Positions 46,999 through 56,984 of a stretch of DNA of 64,000 nt are shown in pieces. A program made the translations under genes and the position numbers. The notes below the pieces were generated by a model that saw only the letters and a list, made by a program, of their open reading frames with translations, was not told the DNA's origin and searched no databases. Source of the DNA: Pseudomonas putida (GTDB lineage: Bacteria > Pseudomonadota > Gammaproteobacteria > Pseudomonadales > Pseudomonadaceae); assembly GCA_041879295.1 (NCBI GenBank), contig CP047152.1, forward strand, positions 579,501 to 643,500, read 5' to 3'. The first letter of the stretch is position 1. Every line of letters starts with the position of its first letter.

Positions 46999-48017
46999 GC
47001 GGCACTCCTTGCGGCTTCGATCACCTTGCGCACGGCGGCTTCGATCTTCGCCGCGTCAGGGATGTACAGGTCTTCCAGGGCATCGGAGAACGGCACCGGA
47101 GTATGCGGCGCGGTGACCATTTCGATCGGGCCCTTGAGTGCGGCAAAAGCCTTCTGCGCCACCAACGCGCTGATGTCGGTGGCCATCGAGCAGCGCGGGT
47201 TGGCTTCATCGATCACTACCAGGCGGCCGGTCTTCTCCACACTTTCCAGAATGCTGTCTTCGTCCAGTGGGCTGGTAGTGCGCAAATCCAGCACCTCGCA
47301 GTCGATGCCCTGGCGGGCCAGGTTGTTGGCGGCCTCCAGCGCCACATGCACCATGCGCCCGTAGGTAACAAGGGTCACATCGTCGCCGTCGCGCACGAAG
47401 TTGGCTTCGCCGAACGGTACGGTGTACACCTCTTCCGGCACCTCGCCCTGCATGCTGTACAGCAGCTTGTGTTCGCAGAAGATCACCGGGTCGTTGTCGC
47501 GGATCGCCTGGATCAACAGGCCCTTGGCATCGTAAGGCGAGGAGGGGCACACCACCTTCAGGCCGGGGATGTGCGTCCATAGCGAGGTGAGCATTTGCGA
47601 GTGCTGGGCCGCCGCGCGCAGGCCGGCGCCATACATGGTGCGCATCACCAGCGGGGTCACTGCCTTGCCGCCGAACATGTAGCGGAACTTGGCGGCCTGG
47701 TTGAGGATCTGGTCCAGGCAGCAGCCGGCGAAGTCGACGAACATCAGTTCGCACACCGGGCGCAGGCCCTGGGTGGCAGCACCGACGGCCGCGCCGACGT
47801 AGCCGATTTCCGACAGCGGTGCATCAAGCACGCGGCCGGGGAATTGGTGGTACAGGCCTTTGGTCACGCCCAACACGCCACCCCAGGCGTCATCCTCGCC
47901 GGGCGCACCGGCACCGCCGGCGACGTCTTCGCCAATGATGAACACCGTGTTGTCGCGGCGCATTTCCTGGGCCAGGGCTTCGTTGATGGCCTGCTGGTAG
48001 CTGATCTTTCTTGCCAT
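46995..48017 (-). CDS. acoB: acetoin dehydrogenase E1 beta subunit
   Basis: The 340-residue protein shows the transketolase-like beta subunit fold: AINEALAQEMRRDNTVFIIGEDVA, GLYHQFPGRVLDAPLSEIGYVGAAVGAA and VLDLRTTSPLDEDSILESV. With AcoA it cleaves acetoin to acetaldehyde and an acetyl group on thiamine diphosphate. Between acoA and acoC. Confidence 0.94.
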   Translation of the reverse strand: MARKISYQQAINEALAQEMRRDNTVFIIGEDVAGGAGAPGEDDAWGGVLGVTKGLYHQFPGRVLDAPLSEIGYVGAAVGAATQGLRPVCELMFVDFAGCCLDQILNQAAKFRYMFGGKAVTPLVMRTMYGAGLRAAAQHSQMLTSLWTHIPGLKVVCPSSPYDAKGLLIQAIRDNDPVIFCEHKLLYSMQGEVPEEVYTVPFGEANFVRDGDDVTLVTYGRMVHVALEAANNLARQGIDCEVLDLRTTSPLDEDSILESVEKTGRLVVIDEANPRCSMATDISALVAQKAFAALKGPIEMVTAPHTPVPFSDALEDLYIPDAAKIEAAVRKVIEAARSAA

Positions 48018-48050
48018 GGTGGTTCTCCTGTTGTTCTTGTAATCCGCGGC

Positions 48051-49028
48051 TCAGGGGTAGGCGACGTAGACGTCGGTGAGCAGGTCGGCGGGCTGTGGCT
48101 TGGGATCGGACTTGGCGCGGCGAACGGCGTCTTCGATCAGGTCCTCGACGCGGGCGTCGATGGCGTCCAGTTGCTCGGCCGTGAGCAGGCCGGCGCGGGT
48201 GGTCTTGTTGCGAAATTGCATGAGGCAGTCGCGGGATTCGCGCAGGTTCTTCACTTCATCAGGGGCGCGGTAGGTTTGCGCATCGCCTTCGAAATGGCCG
48301 TAGTAACGGCTGAGCTTGACCTCGATCAGCGACGGCCCTTGCCCGGAACGGGCGCGCTCGATGGCGGCGCCGGCGGCCTCGTATACGGCAAAGAAGTCGA
48401 AGCCGTCGATGGTGACGCCTGGCATGCCGAAGCCGGCAGCGCGGTCGGCAATATGGTCGCAGGCGACGGACCAGTTGGAGGCAGTGGCCTCGGCGTAGCC
48501 GTTGTTCTCGGCCACGAAGATGCAGGGCAGGTTCATGATCGACGCCATGTTCATGGCTTCAAACACGGCGCCCTCGTTGGATGCCCCATCGCCGAAGAAG
48601 GCTACCGACACGTCATCGCGGCCCTTGAGCTTGGCCGCCAGCGCCGCCCCGGCCACCAGTGGTGCGCCGGCGCCGACGATACCGTTGGCACCGAGCATGC
48701 CTTTTTCCAGGTCGGCAATGTGCATCGAGCCGCCCTTGCCGCCGCATACTCCGGTCTTCTTGCCGTAGATCTCGGCCATCATGCCGTACACGTCCACGCC
48801 TTTGGCGATGCAGTGGCCATGGCCGCGATGGGTCGAGGCGATGCAGTCGCTGTCGCGCAGGTGGGCCATGACCCCGGCGGCAGAGGCTTCTTCGCCGGCA
48901 TACAGGTGGACGAAACCGGGAATTTCGCCGGTGGCGAACTCCACATGCAGGCGTTCTTCGAAGGCGCGGATGGTCCGCATGACTTCATAGGCATGCAGCA
49001 GTTGTTCAGTACTGAGTTGATTGGACAT
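48051..49028 (-). CDS. acoA: acetoin dehydrogenase E1 alpha subunit
   Basis: The 325-residue protein has the thiamine-diphosphate motif GDGASNEGAVFEAMNMASI with NNGYA following, and MRTIRAFEERLHVEFATGEIPGFVHLYAGEEA at the N terminus. It starts at 49028 (MSNQLSTEQ). The gene is 22 bp after acoX. Confidence 0.95.
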   Translation of the reverse strand: MSNQLSTEQLLHAYEVMRTIRAFEERLHVEFATGEIPGFVHLYAGEEASAAGVMAHLRDSDCIASTHRGHGHCIAKGVDVYGMMAEIYGKKTGVCGGKGGSMHIADLEKGMLGANGIVGAGAPLVAGAALAAKLKGRDDVSVAFFGDGASNEGAVFEAMNMASIMNLPCIFVAENNGYAEATASNWSVACDHIADRAAGFGMPGVTIDGFDFFAVYEAAGAAIERARSGQGPSLIEVKLSRYYGHFEGDAQTYRAPDEVKNLRESRDCLMQFRNKTTRAGLLTAEQLDAIDARVEDLIEDAVRRAKSDPKPQPADLLTDVYVAYP

Positions 49029-49050
49029 CTTGTTGTTCTCCGGGGTTGTC

Positions 49051-50106
49051 TCAACACGGGTTTGCAGGGTGCAGGCGGTGGCCGCGCGGGACGGCCAGCA
49101 AGTGGTGGCGGGCGGCATGCGCCAGCACGGCCTCGACGTCCACGCTGAGTGGGCCTTGGTGGTCGAGGGTGATGGTGGGCGTGTCATGCTCGGCAAATTC
49201 GATTTCGCGTTCGCCGTCCAGGGCCAGGGTGCCGCTGGCCAGGCTCAGGCGATGGGCGACGCCGGGCGTCAGCGGACCGCAGGCGGAGATGCCGCAGGCT
49301 TGCAGCAGGCCGGGCGCCAATGGCGCCAACAACGCCTGTTCGGCACCGGGGGCCAGGCGTACCCAGGCGCCGTGCGGATCTTGCCGTGACACCGGGCACC
49401 ATAGGCCGCACAGGGCCGACAGGCCGATGGCGTGGGGTTCGGCGAAGCAGGCGAAGACTTCGCAGAGGTCCTCGCTGCGGCTGAGCGCACGGGCACCGAT
49501 GAAGCGCTGCGGCGACACGGCCACCTCGACCAAGGCCCATTCGGCCAGCTGTTGTTCAGGCACGTTCACCAGTAAGCGTTTGTTGCGGCGCAAGCCGATG
49601 CTGGCCGGTACCCGGCCACTGGCAAGCAGGCCACCGGCCAGGCCCGCGCTGGTGGCTTCACGAAGTTCGGGGAAGGCGTTGTTGGTGCCGGTGGACAGGG
49701 TCAGCAGCGGCACGTCACCGGCCTCGGCGGCGACCGCCTTGTGGGTGCCATCACCACCCAACACGGCGATCATCGCCACGCCGCGCTCGACCATGCGCCG
49801 GGTAGCCAGGCGGGTATCGGCCACGGTCTGGCTCAGTGGCAGGTCGAGGATCTCGATGGCCGGCCAGTGCTGGTCACGGGCCCCTGGGCCCTGGCTGGCC
49901 TTGAGCACTGCGGCAGCGATGCCGGTCATGTCGCTGGGCAACAACACCTGGCCAATGCCGGTGGCGCCGAAAGCGGCCAGCAGGCGCTGGATAGCCGAGG
50001 CCTTGTCGGTGCTTGAATAGAGCCCGGCATTGGCGGTCAGGCGGCGCAGGTCGCGGCCAGAGGCAGGGTTGGCAATGATCCCGACAATCGGGGCGGGTAG
50101 CGGCAT
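49051..50106 (-). CDS. acoX: AcoX, ATP-NAD kinase-like protein of the acetoin operon
   Basis: The 351-residue protein has IVGIIANPASGRDLRRL and AVLGGDGTHKAVA, the NAD-kinase/diacylglycerol-kinase GGDGT motif, and STGTNNAFPE. Its exact role in acetoin use is unresolved; it is a constant first gene of acoXABC operons. I choose ATG 50106, with AGGTG five bases upstream, over an ATG four codons earlier that has no ribosome site. Confidence 0.92.
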   Translation of the reverse strand: MPLPAPIVGIIANPASGRDLRRLTANAGLYSSTDKASAIQRLLAAFGATGIGQVLLPSDMTGIAAAVLKASQGPGARDQHWPAIEILDLPLSQTVADTRLATRRMVERGVAMIAVLGGDGTHKAVAAEAGDVPLLTLSTGTNNAFPELREATSAGLAGGLLASGRVPASIGLRRNKRLLVNVPEQQLAEWALVEVAVSPQRFIGARALSRSEDLCEVFACFAEPHAIGLSALCGLWCPVSRQDPHGAWVRLAPGAEQALLAPLAPGLLQACGISACGPLTPGVAHRLSLASGTLALDGEREIEFAEHDTPTITLDHQGPLSVDVEAVLAHAARHHLLAVPRGHRLHPANPC

Positions 50107-50140
50107 GGCGCACCTCATATTTTTGTTTGCAAGGGGAGGA

Positions 50141-50155
50141 GCAAGCGGGGTGCCA
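50141..50155 (-). promoter_or_regulatory. sigma-54 promoter of the aco operon
   Basis: On the minus strand TGGCAC-CCCGC-TTGC matches the -24/-12 consensus perfectly. Transcription would start near 50130, 24 bp before acoX. AcoR, a sigma-54 activator, is encoded divergently. Confidence 0.92.
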
Positions 50156-50275
50156 GCTTTCTTCGCGATGGCTGAAGTTGCCGGACTAGAGGGTTCTGGT
50201 CGTGTTCGGGCAGGTCTTCACGGGTGTGGCGGCGAGACGCCGGGTGCCAGCGCCGGGCCAGCGTTGCCGAGACGC

Positions 50276-50292
50276 TGAGACGCTGCGTCTCA
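50276..50292. promoter_or_regulatory. probable AcoR upstream activating site
   Basis: TGAGACGCTGCGTCTCA is a perfect inverted repeat with 8-bp arms, about 130 bp upstream of the sigma-54 promoter, a normal enhancer distance. A further GAGACGC half-site precedes it directly. Confidence 0.65.
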
Positions 50293-50389
50293 AGCCAGCC
50301 GGTAATCACACAGTGCTTGTCGGGGCATGCCCAGAGGCGCTTAATGGCCGGACAACGATAAAAACAGTAACGAGAACCGGAGGGCCTGA

Positions 50390-52243
50390 ATGCTTGCCGC
50401 GAACTCCCGAGCCCATGTGGACTGCGTCAGCAGGGTGTTGAAGAATGCCGACCGCCTGCCGCAGGCGCCGGTACCACCACTGATTCTCGATTCATGGCGT
50501 CGCTCCATGGATGTGTACCGCCTCGACCCCGGTTCTCAGCAGGGGCCGCGTATCCTTTCCCAAAGCCTGCTCAACGAATGCCGCGAACGCGCCGAGCTGT
50601 TCCTGCGCATCGCCAGCGATGCCGTGGCGCGCTTGCACGAACGGGTGCGCGGCGCTGACTACTGCGTGCTGCTTACCGATGCCCAGGGGCGAACCATCGA
50701 TTACCGGGTCGAGTCGGCCATCCGTAACGACTGTCGCAAGGCTGGGCTATATCTGGGGACCTGCTGGTCGGAGGGCGAGGAGGGCACATGCGGCGTGGCG
50801 GCGGTACTGACCAGCAAGGCCCCGGTCACGGTGCACAAGCGCGATCACTTTCGCGCCGCCTTCATTGGCCTGACCTGCACAGCGGCGCCGGTGTTCGACC
50901 CGTTGGGCGAGCTGCTGGGCGTGGTTGATGTGTCGGCCTTGCAGTCGCCGGACGATCGGCGCAGCCAGCACCTGATCCGCCAACTGGTCGAGCAGACGGC
51001 CCGCGAGATTGAAAACGCCTTCTTCATGCACAGCGCCCAGGGCCACTGGGTGATGCGCGCCCACGGCACGCCTGGCTATGTGGAGAGCCAACCCGACTAC
51101 CTGCTGGCCTGGGATGCCGATGGCCGCTTGCAGGCAATAAACAGCCTGGCGCGGCAACGGCTGGTGGAACGCCTGGGACGCTTGCCCGAGCACATTGGTG
51201 AACTGTTCGACATCGACCAGCTGCGCCGGGTGAGCGCGTCGTCCGCCCAGCGTCTGCCTGGTCTGGGCGGTTTGTATGGCAGGGTCAGCGCACCGCAGCA
51301 ACGCCAGCGTGCGCAGCCTGTGCGCCAGGCCCAGGACACCCGCATCGAGCAGCACCTGCGGTTGGCCACGCGGGTCAAGGACTGCAACCTGGCGGTGCTG
51401 GTACTGGGGGAGACCGGGGCCGGCAAGGAAGTATTCGCCCGCCAACTGCACCAGCAAAGCCAGCGCTGTGATGGCCCATTCGTTACCCTGAACTGCGCGG
51501 CCATCCCGGAAACCCTGATCGAAAGCGAGTTGTTCGGCTATGTGGCCGGGGCCTTCACCGGGGCTTCCAGCAAAGGCATGCAAGGGCTGTTGCAGCAGGC
51601 CGATGGCGGCACGTTGTTCCTCGACGAGATCGGGGACATGCCGCTGAACCTGCAAACCCGCCTGCTGCGGGTGCTGGCGGAGGGGGAGGTGGCGCCGCTG
51701 GGGGCGGCACGGCGGGAGCGGGTGGATATTCAGGTGATCTGTGCGACCCATCGCGATCTGGCGTCGATGGTGGAGGACGGGCGATTTCGTGAAGACTTGT
51801 ACTTCCGCCTGGCCAATGCCCGCTTTGAGCTACCCCCCTTGCGTGAGCGTGATGACCGGCTGGGGCTGATTCACCAGTTGCTGGCCGAGGAGGCTGCGGC
51901 TTGCGGGGTGGAGGTGGTGTTGGCGGATGACGCGCTGCAGGCGTTACTGGTTTATCGCTGGCCGGGCAATTTGCGCCAGCTGCGGCAGGTGTTGCGGTAT
52001 GCCTGTGCGGTGAGTGAGGGCGGGCAGGTGCGCCTACAGGATCTGCCGCAGGAGGTGCGTGGTGAAGCGGTTGGCTCGGCTGAAAGCGGGGTGTCGTGCC
52101 CGGCCCGGCAGCTGTTGCTGGACGCGCTGATCCGCCATCGCTGGAAGCCGGCGGATGCGGCGCGGGCTTTGGGTATTTCGCGTGCGACGCTTTATCGGCG
52201 AGTGCATGAGCATCGTATCGACATGCCGCGGATGAAGAGCTAG
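50390..52243 (+). CDS. acoR: sigma-54-dependent activator of acetoin catabolism
   Basis: The 617-residue regulator has a GAF part (about 70-215), a short PAS-like part (about 235-280), an AAA+ domain with Walker A GETGAGKE (340-347), GAFTGA (387-392) and DEIGD, and a C-terminal Fis-type helix-turn-helix ([21 protein letters not shown]). The arrangement is the same as in the activator next to exaC, so the two are paralogs. GGAGGG precedes the start. It should bind the palindrome at 50276-50292 and activate acoXABC-adh in response to acetoin or a derivative. Confidence 0.93.
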   Translation: MLAANSRAHVDCVSRVLKNADRLPQAPVPPLILDSWRRSMDVYRLDPGSQQGPRILSQSLLNECRERAELFLRIASDAVARLHERVRGADYCVLLTDAQGRTIDYRVESAIRNDCRKAGLYLGTCWSEGEEGTCGVAAVLTSKAPVTVHKRDHFRAAFIGLTCTAAPVFDPLGELLGVVDVSALQSPDDRRSQHLIRQLVEQTAREIENAFFMHSAQGHWVMRAHGTPGYVESQPDYLLAWDADGRLQAINSLARQRLVERLGRLPEHIGELFDIDQLRRVSASSAQRLPGLGGLYGRVSAPQQRQRAQPVRQAQDTRIEQHLRLATRVKDCNLAVLVLGETGAGKEVFARQLHQQSQRCDGPFVTLNCAAIPETLIESELFGYVAGAFTGASSKGMQGLLQQADGGTLFLDEIGDMPLNLQTRLLRVLAEGEVAPLGAARRERVDIQVICATHRDLASMVEDGRFREDLYFRLANARFELPPLRERDDRLGLIHQLLAEEAAACGVEVVLADDALQALLVYRWPGNLRQLRQVLRYACAVSEGGQVRLQDLPQEVRGEAVGSAESGVSCPARQLLLDALIRHRWKPADAARALGISRATLYRRVHEHRIDMPRMKS

Positions 52244-52249
52244 GGGCAA

Positions 52250-52280
52250 TAAAAAACCCCGGCACAGGGCCGGGGTTCTG
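52250..52280 (-). terminator. Rho-independent terminator after accC
   Basis: On the minus strand AACCCCGGC-CCTGT-GCCGGGGTTTTTT is a GC stem with a T-tract, 19 bp after the accC stop. It may also help end acoR on the other strand. Confidence 0.9.
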
Positions 52281-52298
52281 GTACATCACACTACACGA

Positions 52299-53654
52299 TC
52301 ACTCCTGGTTGGCCAGTTTGTGCTCGAGGTAGTGAATGTTGACGCCGCCTTTGCAGAAGCCTTCATCACGCACCAGGTCGCGGTGCAGCGGGATGTTGGT
52401 CTTGATGCCGTCGACGACGATCTCGTCCAGGGCATTGCGCATGCGCGCCATGGCTTCGTCGCGGTCCTTGCCGTAGGTGATCAGCTTGCCGATCAGCGAG
52501 TCGTAGTTCGGCGGAACCGAATAACCGCTGTACAGGTGCGAATCGACGCGTACGCCGTTGCCGCCTGGGGCGTGGAAGTGCTTCACCTTGCCTGGGCTCG
52601 GGATGAACTTCTTCGGGTCTTCGGCGTTGATCCGGCACTCCAGCGAGTGGCCACGGATCACCACGTCTTCCTGGCGGAACGACAGTTTGTTGCCAGCGGC
52701 GATGCTCAGCATCTCCTTGACGATGTCGATGCCAGTGACCATCTCCGATACCGGGTGCTCAACCTGCACGCGGGTGTTCATCTCGATGAAGTAGAAGCGG
52801 CCGTTTTCGTACAGGAACTCGAAAGTACCCGCACCACGGTAGCCGATCTCGATGCACGCATCGACGCAGCGCTTGAACACTTCCTGGCGGGCTTTCTCAT
52901 CGATGCCCGGGGCTGGTGCTTCTTCCAGTACTTTCTGGTGACGGCGCTGCAGCGAGCAGTCGCGGTCGCCCAGGTGAATGGCGTTGCCCTGGCCGTCGGA
53001 CAGTACCTGTACTTCCACGTGGCGTGGGTTGGTCAGGAACTTCTCCAGGTAAACCATCGGGTTACCGAAGGCTGCACCGGCTTCGGTACGGGTGAGCTTG
53101 GCCGAGGAAATCAGGTCCTCTTCCTTGTGCACCACGCGCATGCCGCGACCACCACCGCCACCGGCGGCCTTGATGATCACCGGGTAGCCGACGTCACGGG
53201 CAATCGCCAGGGCAACTTCTTCGTCTTCTGGCAGTGGGCCATCGGAGCCCGGTACGGTCGGTACGCCCGACTTGATCATCGCGTCCTTGGCCGAAACCTT
53301 GTCGCCCATCAGGCGAATGGTGTCGGCTTTCGGGCCGATGAAGGCGAAACCGGATTTTTCCACCTGTTCGGCGAAATCGGCGTTTTCTGCCAGGAAGCCG
53401 TAACCCGGGTGAATCGCAGTGGCGCCAGTCACTTCGGCGGCAGCGATGATCGCAGGGATATGCAGGTAGGAATCCTTGGACGATGCAGGGCCGATGCAGA
53501 CCGACTCGTCTGCCAGGCCCAGGTGCATCAGTTCACGGTCGGCAGTGGAGTGCACGGCGACGGTCTTGATACCCAGCTCTTTGCAGGCACGCAGGATCCG
53601 CAGGGCAATTTCCCCGCGGTTGGCGATCAGGACTTTTTCGAGCTTCCCAGACAT
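52299..53654 (-). CDS. accC: biotin carboxylase subunit of acetyl-CoA carboxylase
   Basis: The 451-residue enzyme carboxylates biotin with ATP and bicarbonate. It shows [20 protein letters not shown], the ATP-grasp glycine loop [27 protein letters not shown] and [10 protein letters not shown] start at 53654, 17 bp after accB, which gives the family length. First committed step of fatty-acid synthesis. Confidence 0.97.
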   Translation of the reverse strand: MSGKLEKVLIANRGEIALRILRACKELGIKTVAVHSTADRELMHLGLADESVCIGPASSKDSYLHIPAIIAAAEVTGATAIHPGYGFLAENADFAEQVEKSGFAFIGPKADTIRLMGDKVSAKDAMIKSGVPTVPGSDGPLPEDEEVALAIARDVGYPVIIKAAGGGGGRGMRVVHKEEDLISSAKLTRTEAGAAFGNPMVYLEKFLTNPRHVEVQVLSDGQGNAIHLGDRDCSLQRRHQKVLEEAPAPGIDEKARQEVFKRCVDACIEIGYRGAGTFEFLYENGRFYFIEMNTRVQVEHPVSEMVTGIDIVKEMLSIAAGNKLSFRQEDVVIRGHSLECRINAEDPKKFIPSPGKVKHFHAPGGNGVRVDSHLYSGYSVPPNYDSLIGKLITYGKDRDEAMARMRNALDEIVVDGIKTNIPLHRDLVRDEGFCKGGVNIHYLEHKLANQE

Positions 53655-53671
53655 CGTTGGCTCTCCGCGAT

Positions 53672-54136
53672 TCAAACGACGGTGAACAGCGGCTGGTCGA
53701 ACTCAACCGGCTGGCCGTCTTCTACCAGGATGGCGTCGATGACACCGCCAATATCGGCTTCGATGTGGTTCATCATCTTCATGGCTTCGACGATGCACAG
53801 GGTGTCGCCTTTCTTCACGGACTGGCCAACTTCAGCGAAGTTAGGCGAGGTCGGCGAAGGCTTGCGGTAGAAGGTACCTACCATTGGCGAACGGATCACG
53901 GTGCCTTTCAGGGCCGGGGCGGCAACAGCAGCGGCTTCGGCGGCTGGGGCAGCAGCGGCGACCGGAGCTGCGGCAGGGGCGGCAGCCATAGGCGCCGGTG
54001 CATAGAACTGCTGGGCAGCTGGAGTCTTGCTGTGACGGCTGATACGGACCGACTCTTCGCCTTCCTTGATCTCCAGTTCGTCGATGCCAGACTCTTCCAG
54101 CAGCTCGATCAGTTTCTTGACTTTACGGATATCCAT
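53672..54136 (-). CDS. accB: biotin carboxyl carrier protein
   Basis: The 154-residue protein has an N-terminal helical part ([20 protein letters not shown]), an Ala/Pro-rich linker (about 38-74) and a C-terminal biotinyl domain with Lys120 in EAMKMM. It carries biotin for AccC. First gene of accBC; start with GGGAG upstream. Confidence 0.96.
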   Translation of the reverse strand: MDIRKVKKLIELLEESGIDELEIKEGEESVRISRHSKTPAAQQFYAPAPMAAAPAAAPVAAAAPAAEAAAVAAPALKGTVIRSPMVGTFYRKPSPTSPNFAEVGQSVKKGDTLCIVEAMKMMNHIEADIGGVIDAILVEDGQPVEFDQPLFTVV

Positions 54137-54235
54137 TAATCATCAACTCCCAAAGGTTCGGTCAGGGGGCGAAATACAAAAAACGTATCTGAAACGTTTC
54201 TCTCGAACCCCGGCCCATTTAGGCCAGGGTTTTCA

Positions 54236-54691
54236 TCATTTGGGCTGTGCGTTGGCAGCCAGTTGTTCCAGTGCGGACTCCAGGGCCAGTCGATAACCGC
54301 TGGCGCCCAGACCGCAGATCACCCCTACGGCAACATCGGAAAAGTAGGAGTGGTGACGGAACGGTTCGCGTTTGTGCACGTTGGACAGGTGCACTTCGAT
54401 GAATGGGATGCTCACCGCAAGCAATGCGTCACGTAATGCGACGCTTGTGTGGGTGAAAGCAGCCGGATTGATCAGGATGAAGTCCACACCCTCGTTGCGT
54501 GCGGCGTGAATGCGGTCGATCAGTTCGTATTCAGCATTGCTCTGCAGGTACTGCAGATGGTGGCCTGCGGCGCGGGCACGTTGCTCCAGGTCCTGGTTGA
54601 TCTGAGCCAGGGTCACGGCGCCATAGTGGCCTGGCTCGCGAGTACCGAGCAGGTTGAGGTTGGGGCCGTGGAGCACCAGTAGCGTTGCCAT
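54236..54691 (-). CDS. aroQ: 3-dehydroquinate dehydratase, type II
   Basis: The 151-residue shikimate-pathway enzyme has [21 protein letters not shown] with the catalytic Arg and Tyr, [17 protein letters not shown] and [17 protein letters not shown]. Start at 54691 matches the family. It lies upstream of accBC on the same strand, the order seen in other pseudomonads. Confidence 0.96.
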   Translation of the reverse strand: MATLLVLHGPNLNLLGTREPGHYGAVTLAQINQDLEQRARAAGHHLQYLQSNAEYELIDRIHAARNEGVDFILINPAAFTHTSVALRDALLAVSIPFIEVHLSNVHKREPFRHHSYFSDVAVGVICGLGASGYRLALESALEQLAANAQPK

Positions 54692-54870
54692 CTGCGGATT
54701 CCTTGGATTTGTAGGGCAATTCGACACAGCGCGGCGAGTGTGCCGTAAAGCAACGGCAAGTGTCCAGTTCCCGGCAATAGCCAGCACGATGTCCGAGGTT
54801 CGCGCGAAGTATGTGACCGGATAATTAAATCCGGTCATTCATTTCAGGATTTTTCCCGGCTCGCGGGAAG

Positions 54871-56643
54871 TTATAGACCGACTTTGCCGCGTACGCGCGT
54901 CAGAATCTGCGCAAATTCACCGGCATTTATCTCGCCAATCACCCGATCAGCGGTAATTTCGCTGCCGTTCGCAGCAAAAAACAGCAGGGCGGGTGGGCCG
55001 AACAGTTGGTAGCGGTCGAGCAGCTTGCGTTGCTCGGCATTACTTTCGGTGATGTCGAAACGCAGCAGTTTGAAGCCGGACAGCTGAGTTTGCACCTGCG
55101 GTGCATTGAGCACCTCATGCTCGATCACCTTGCAACTGATGCACCAGTCGGCGTACCAGTCCAGCAGCACTGGCTGGCCGGCGGCCTTGGCTTGCGCCAG
55201 GGCTGCGTCCATGGCGCCAGGTGTGGTGATGGTCTGCCAGGCATCGGCTTTTGCTGCCGGCAGACCGCCGCTGGCGGCCAGTGACGCAACCGGCAGTGGG
55301 CGCAGTGGGTCGCCCTGGCCAGTGAGGGCGCCGTACCAACAAGCCAGCGCGTACACCAGCAAGGCCAGACCGAGCAGTTGCGCCAGGCGCTGGGGCGTCG
55401 TCTTGACGACGAATTCCAGGGCGCCGAGGAACAGTGCCACACCCGCAGCGAGGAAACCGACCAGCAGCAAGGTCACAGGGCCAGGCAGTACACGGCTGAG
55501 CAAGCCGATGGCCAGCCCCAGCAGCAGTACGCCGATGGCGTTTTTCACCGTGTTCATCCATGGGCCGCTTTTGGGCAGCCAGGCCGCGCCCCCGGTGGCC
55601 ACCAGCAGCAACGGCGCACCCATGCCCAAACCCAGGGCGAACAGCTTGAGCGCACCACCCAGGGCATCGCCACTGGCACTGATATAGAGCAAGGCACCGG
55701 CCAAGGGCGCCGATACACACGGAGAAACCAGCAAGCTGGAGAGCACACCGAGCACTGCTGCGCCCAGCAGCGAGCCGCCCCGGGTGTGGTTGGCGACGTT
55801 GTTCAGGCGGTTACTCAGGGCCTGGGGCAGCTTCAGCTCGAAGAGGCCGAACATGGCCAGGGCGAACACCACGAAGAACAGCGCGAAGGGAACCAGCACC
55901 CAGGCCGACTGCAGGCGCGCCTGCAGGTTCAGGCTTGCACCGAACAGGCCCATCAGTGCGCCGAGTACCGCGAAGCTGGCCGCCATTGGCAGCACGTAGG
56001 CCAGCGACAGCGCCAGGCCGCGCACGCCGCCAACCTGGCCGCGCAGCACCACACCGGAGAGGATCGGTAGCATTGGCAGGACACAGGGGGTGAAGGTCAG
56101 GCCGACCCCAGCGAGGAAGAACAGCAGTAGCGACTTCCAGTTCCAGCCGTGTTCGCGGGTGGCCGGCGCGTTTGCAACGCCTTCGCCATCGATACTCAGG
56201 CGTGCGGTTTCCGGTGGGTAGCACAAGCCCTTGTCGGCGCAACCCTGGTAGCCCACCAGCAGGGTGAAGGCGCGTGGGTCTTTGCGTGGCAACTCGATAT
56301 CGAGCACGCCGTGGTAAACCTCGACGTCGCCGAAAAATTCATCGTGCTTGGGCTCACCCTTGGGGATGTTCGGCGTGCCCAGGGTGATATCGGCCGGTTC
56401 CGTGTGGAACTGGAAGCGGTGCCGGTAGAGGTAGTAGCCATCGGTGGCGACGAAGCGCAGCTTGATGGTTTGCGCATCGGCCTGGACAAGGTTGAGCTTG
56501 AAGGCCTCGTGTACCGGCAGGAAGTCGGCGTTGTTGGCCAGCGAAGCGGCGCCGAGGGTGGCGCTGGGGCGGTTGTCGAGCAGGCCTGCGGCGAAGGCAG
56601 GGCTGGCCAGCAGCAGTAACAGCATGAAAAACAGGCGGCGCAT
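54871..56643 (-). CDS. dsbD: thiol:disulfide interchange protein DsbD
   Basis: The 590-residue protein carries reducing power from cytoplasmic thioredoxin to the periplasm. It has a signal peptide (MRRLFFMLLLLLASPAFA), an N-terminal beta domain with Cys pair (GYQGCADKGLCYPP), an eight-segment membrane part with TFTPCVLPMLP and VSPCVSAPL, and a C-terminal thioredoxin domain with WCISC in DWYADWCISCK. The start at 56643 gives the signal peptide. Confidence 0.95.
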   Translation of the reverse strand: MRRLFFMLLLLLASPAFAAGLLDNRPSATLGAASLANNADFLPVHEAFKLNLVQADAQTIKLRFVATDGYYLYRHRFQFHTEPADITLGTPNIPKGEPKHDEFFGDVEVYHGVLDIELPRKDPRAFTLLVGYQGCADKGLCYPPETARLSIDGEGVANAPATREHGWNWKSLLLFFLAGVGLTFTPCVLPMLPILSGVVLRGQVGGVRGLALSLAYVLPMAASFAVLGALMGLFGASLNLQARLQSAWVLVPFALFFVVFALAMFGLFELKLPQALSNRLNNVANHTRGGSLLGAAVLGVLSSLLVSPCVSAPLAGALLYISASGDALGGALKLFALGLGMGAPLLLVATGGAAWLPKSGPWMNTVKNAIGVLLLGLAIGLLSRVLPGPVTLLLVGFLAAGVALFLGALEFVVKTTPQRLAQLLGLALLVYALACWYGALTGQGDPLRPLPVASLAASGGLPAAKADAWQTITTPGAMDAALAQAKAAGQPVLLDWYADWCISCKVIEHEVLNAPQVQTQLSGFKLLRFDITESNAEQRKLLDRYQLFGPPALLFFAANGSEITADRVIGEINAGEFAQILTRVRGKVGL

Positions 56644-56730
56644 GGCGGACTCGCGAGGTGGAACTTGCTGCGCATGATAGCGGAGTTGGTGTGGGTTGGG
56701 GCCAGTAGTGCTCGCCATGACATGTGCAGT

Positions 56731-56969
56731 GCCTGGGTGATCGAGCGCCGCCCGCGCGGCGCATCGCGAGCTGCGCTCGCTCCTACGTTTGTTTCGGGCC
56801 AGTAACGCCAGTGACAGGCGCGCGCGACCGCCTTGTTTTTACGACGCGATATCACGCCATGCGCCAAGGGGGTCGCGCGCAACTCCCCCAGGAAAAATTG
56901 GCCCGAAACAAACGTAGGAGCGAGCGCAGCTCGCGATGCGCCGCGCGGGCGGCGCTCGATCGCCCAGGC
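56731..56969. repeat. nested palindrome of about 240 bp built from two copies of a repeat
   Basis: The outer arms, 56731-56801 and 56899-56969, are 71 bp each and are reverse complements with one mismatch. Inside them, 56820-56835 and 56865-56880 form 16-bp arms with one mismatch. The arms contain GAGCGCCGCCCGCGCGGCGC, GCTGCGCTCGCTCC and TTTGTTTCGGGCC. It fills the gap between the chemoreceptor stop and dsbD start on the minus strand. A half copy is at 24844-24941. Confidence 0.9.
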
Positions 56970-56984
56970 GCTGAAAAGCTCAAC

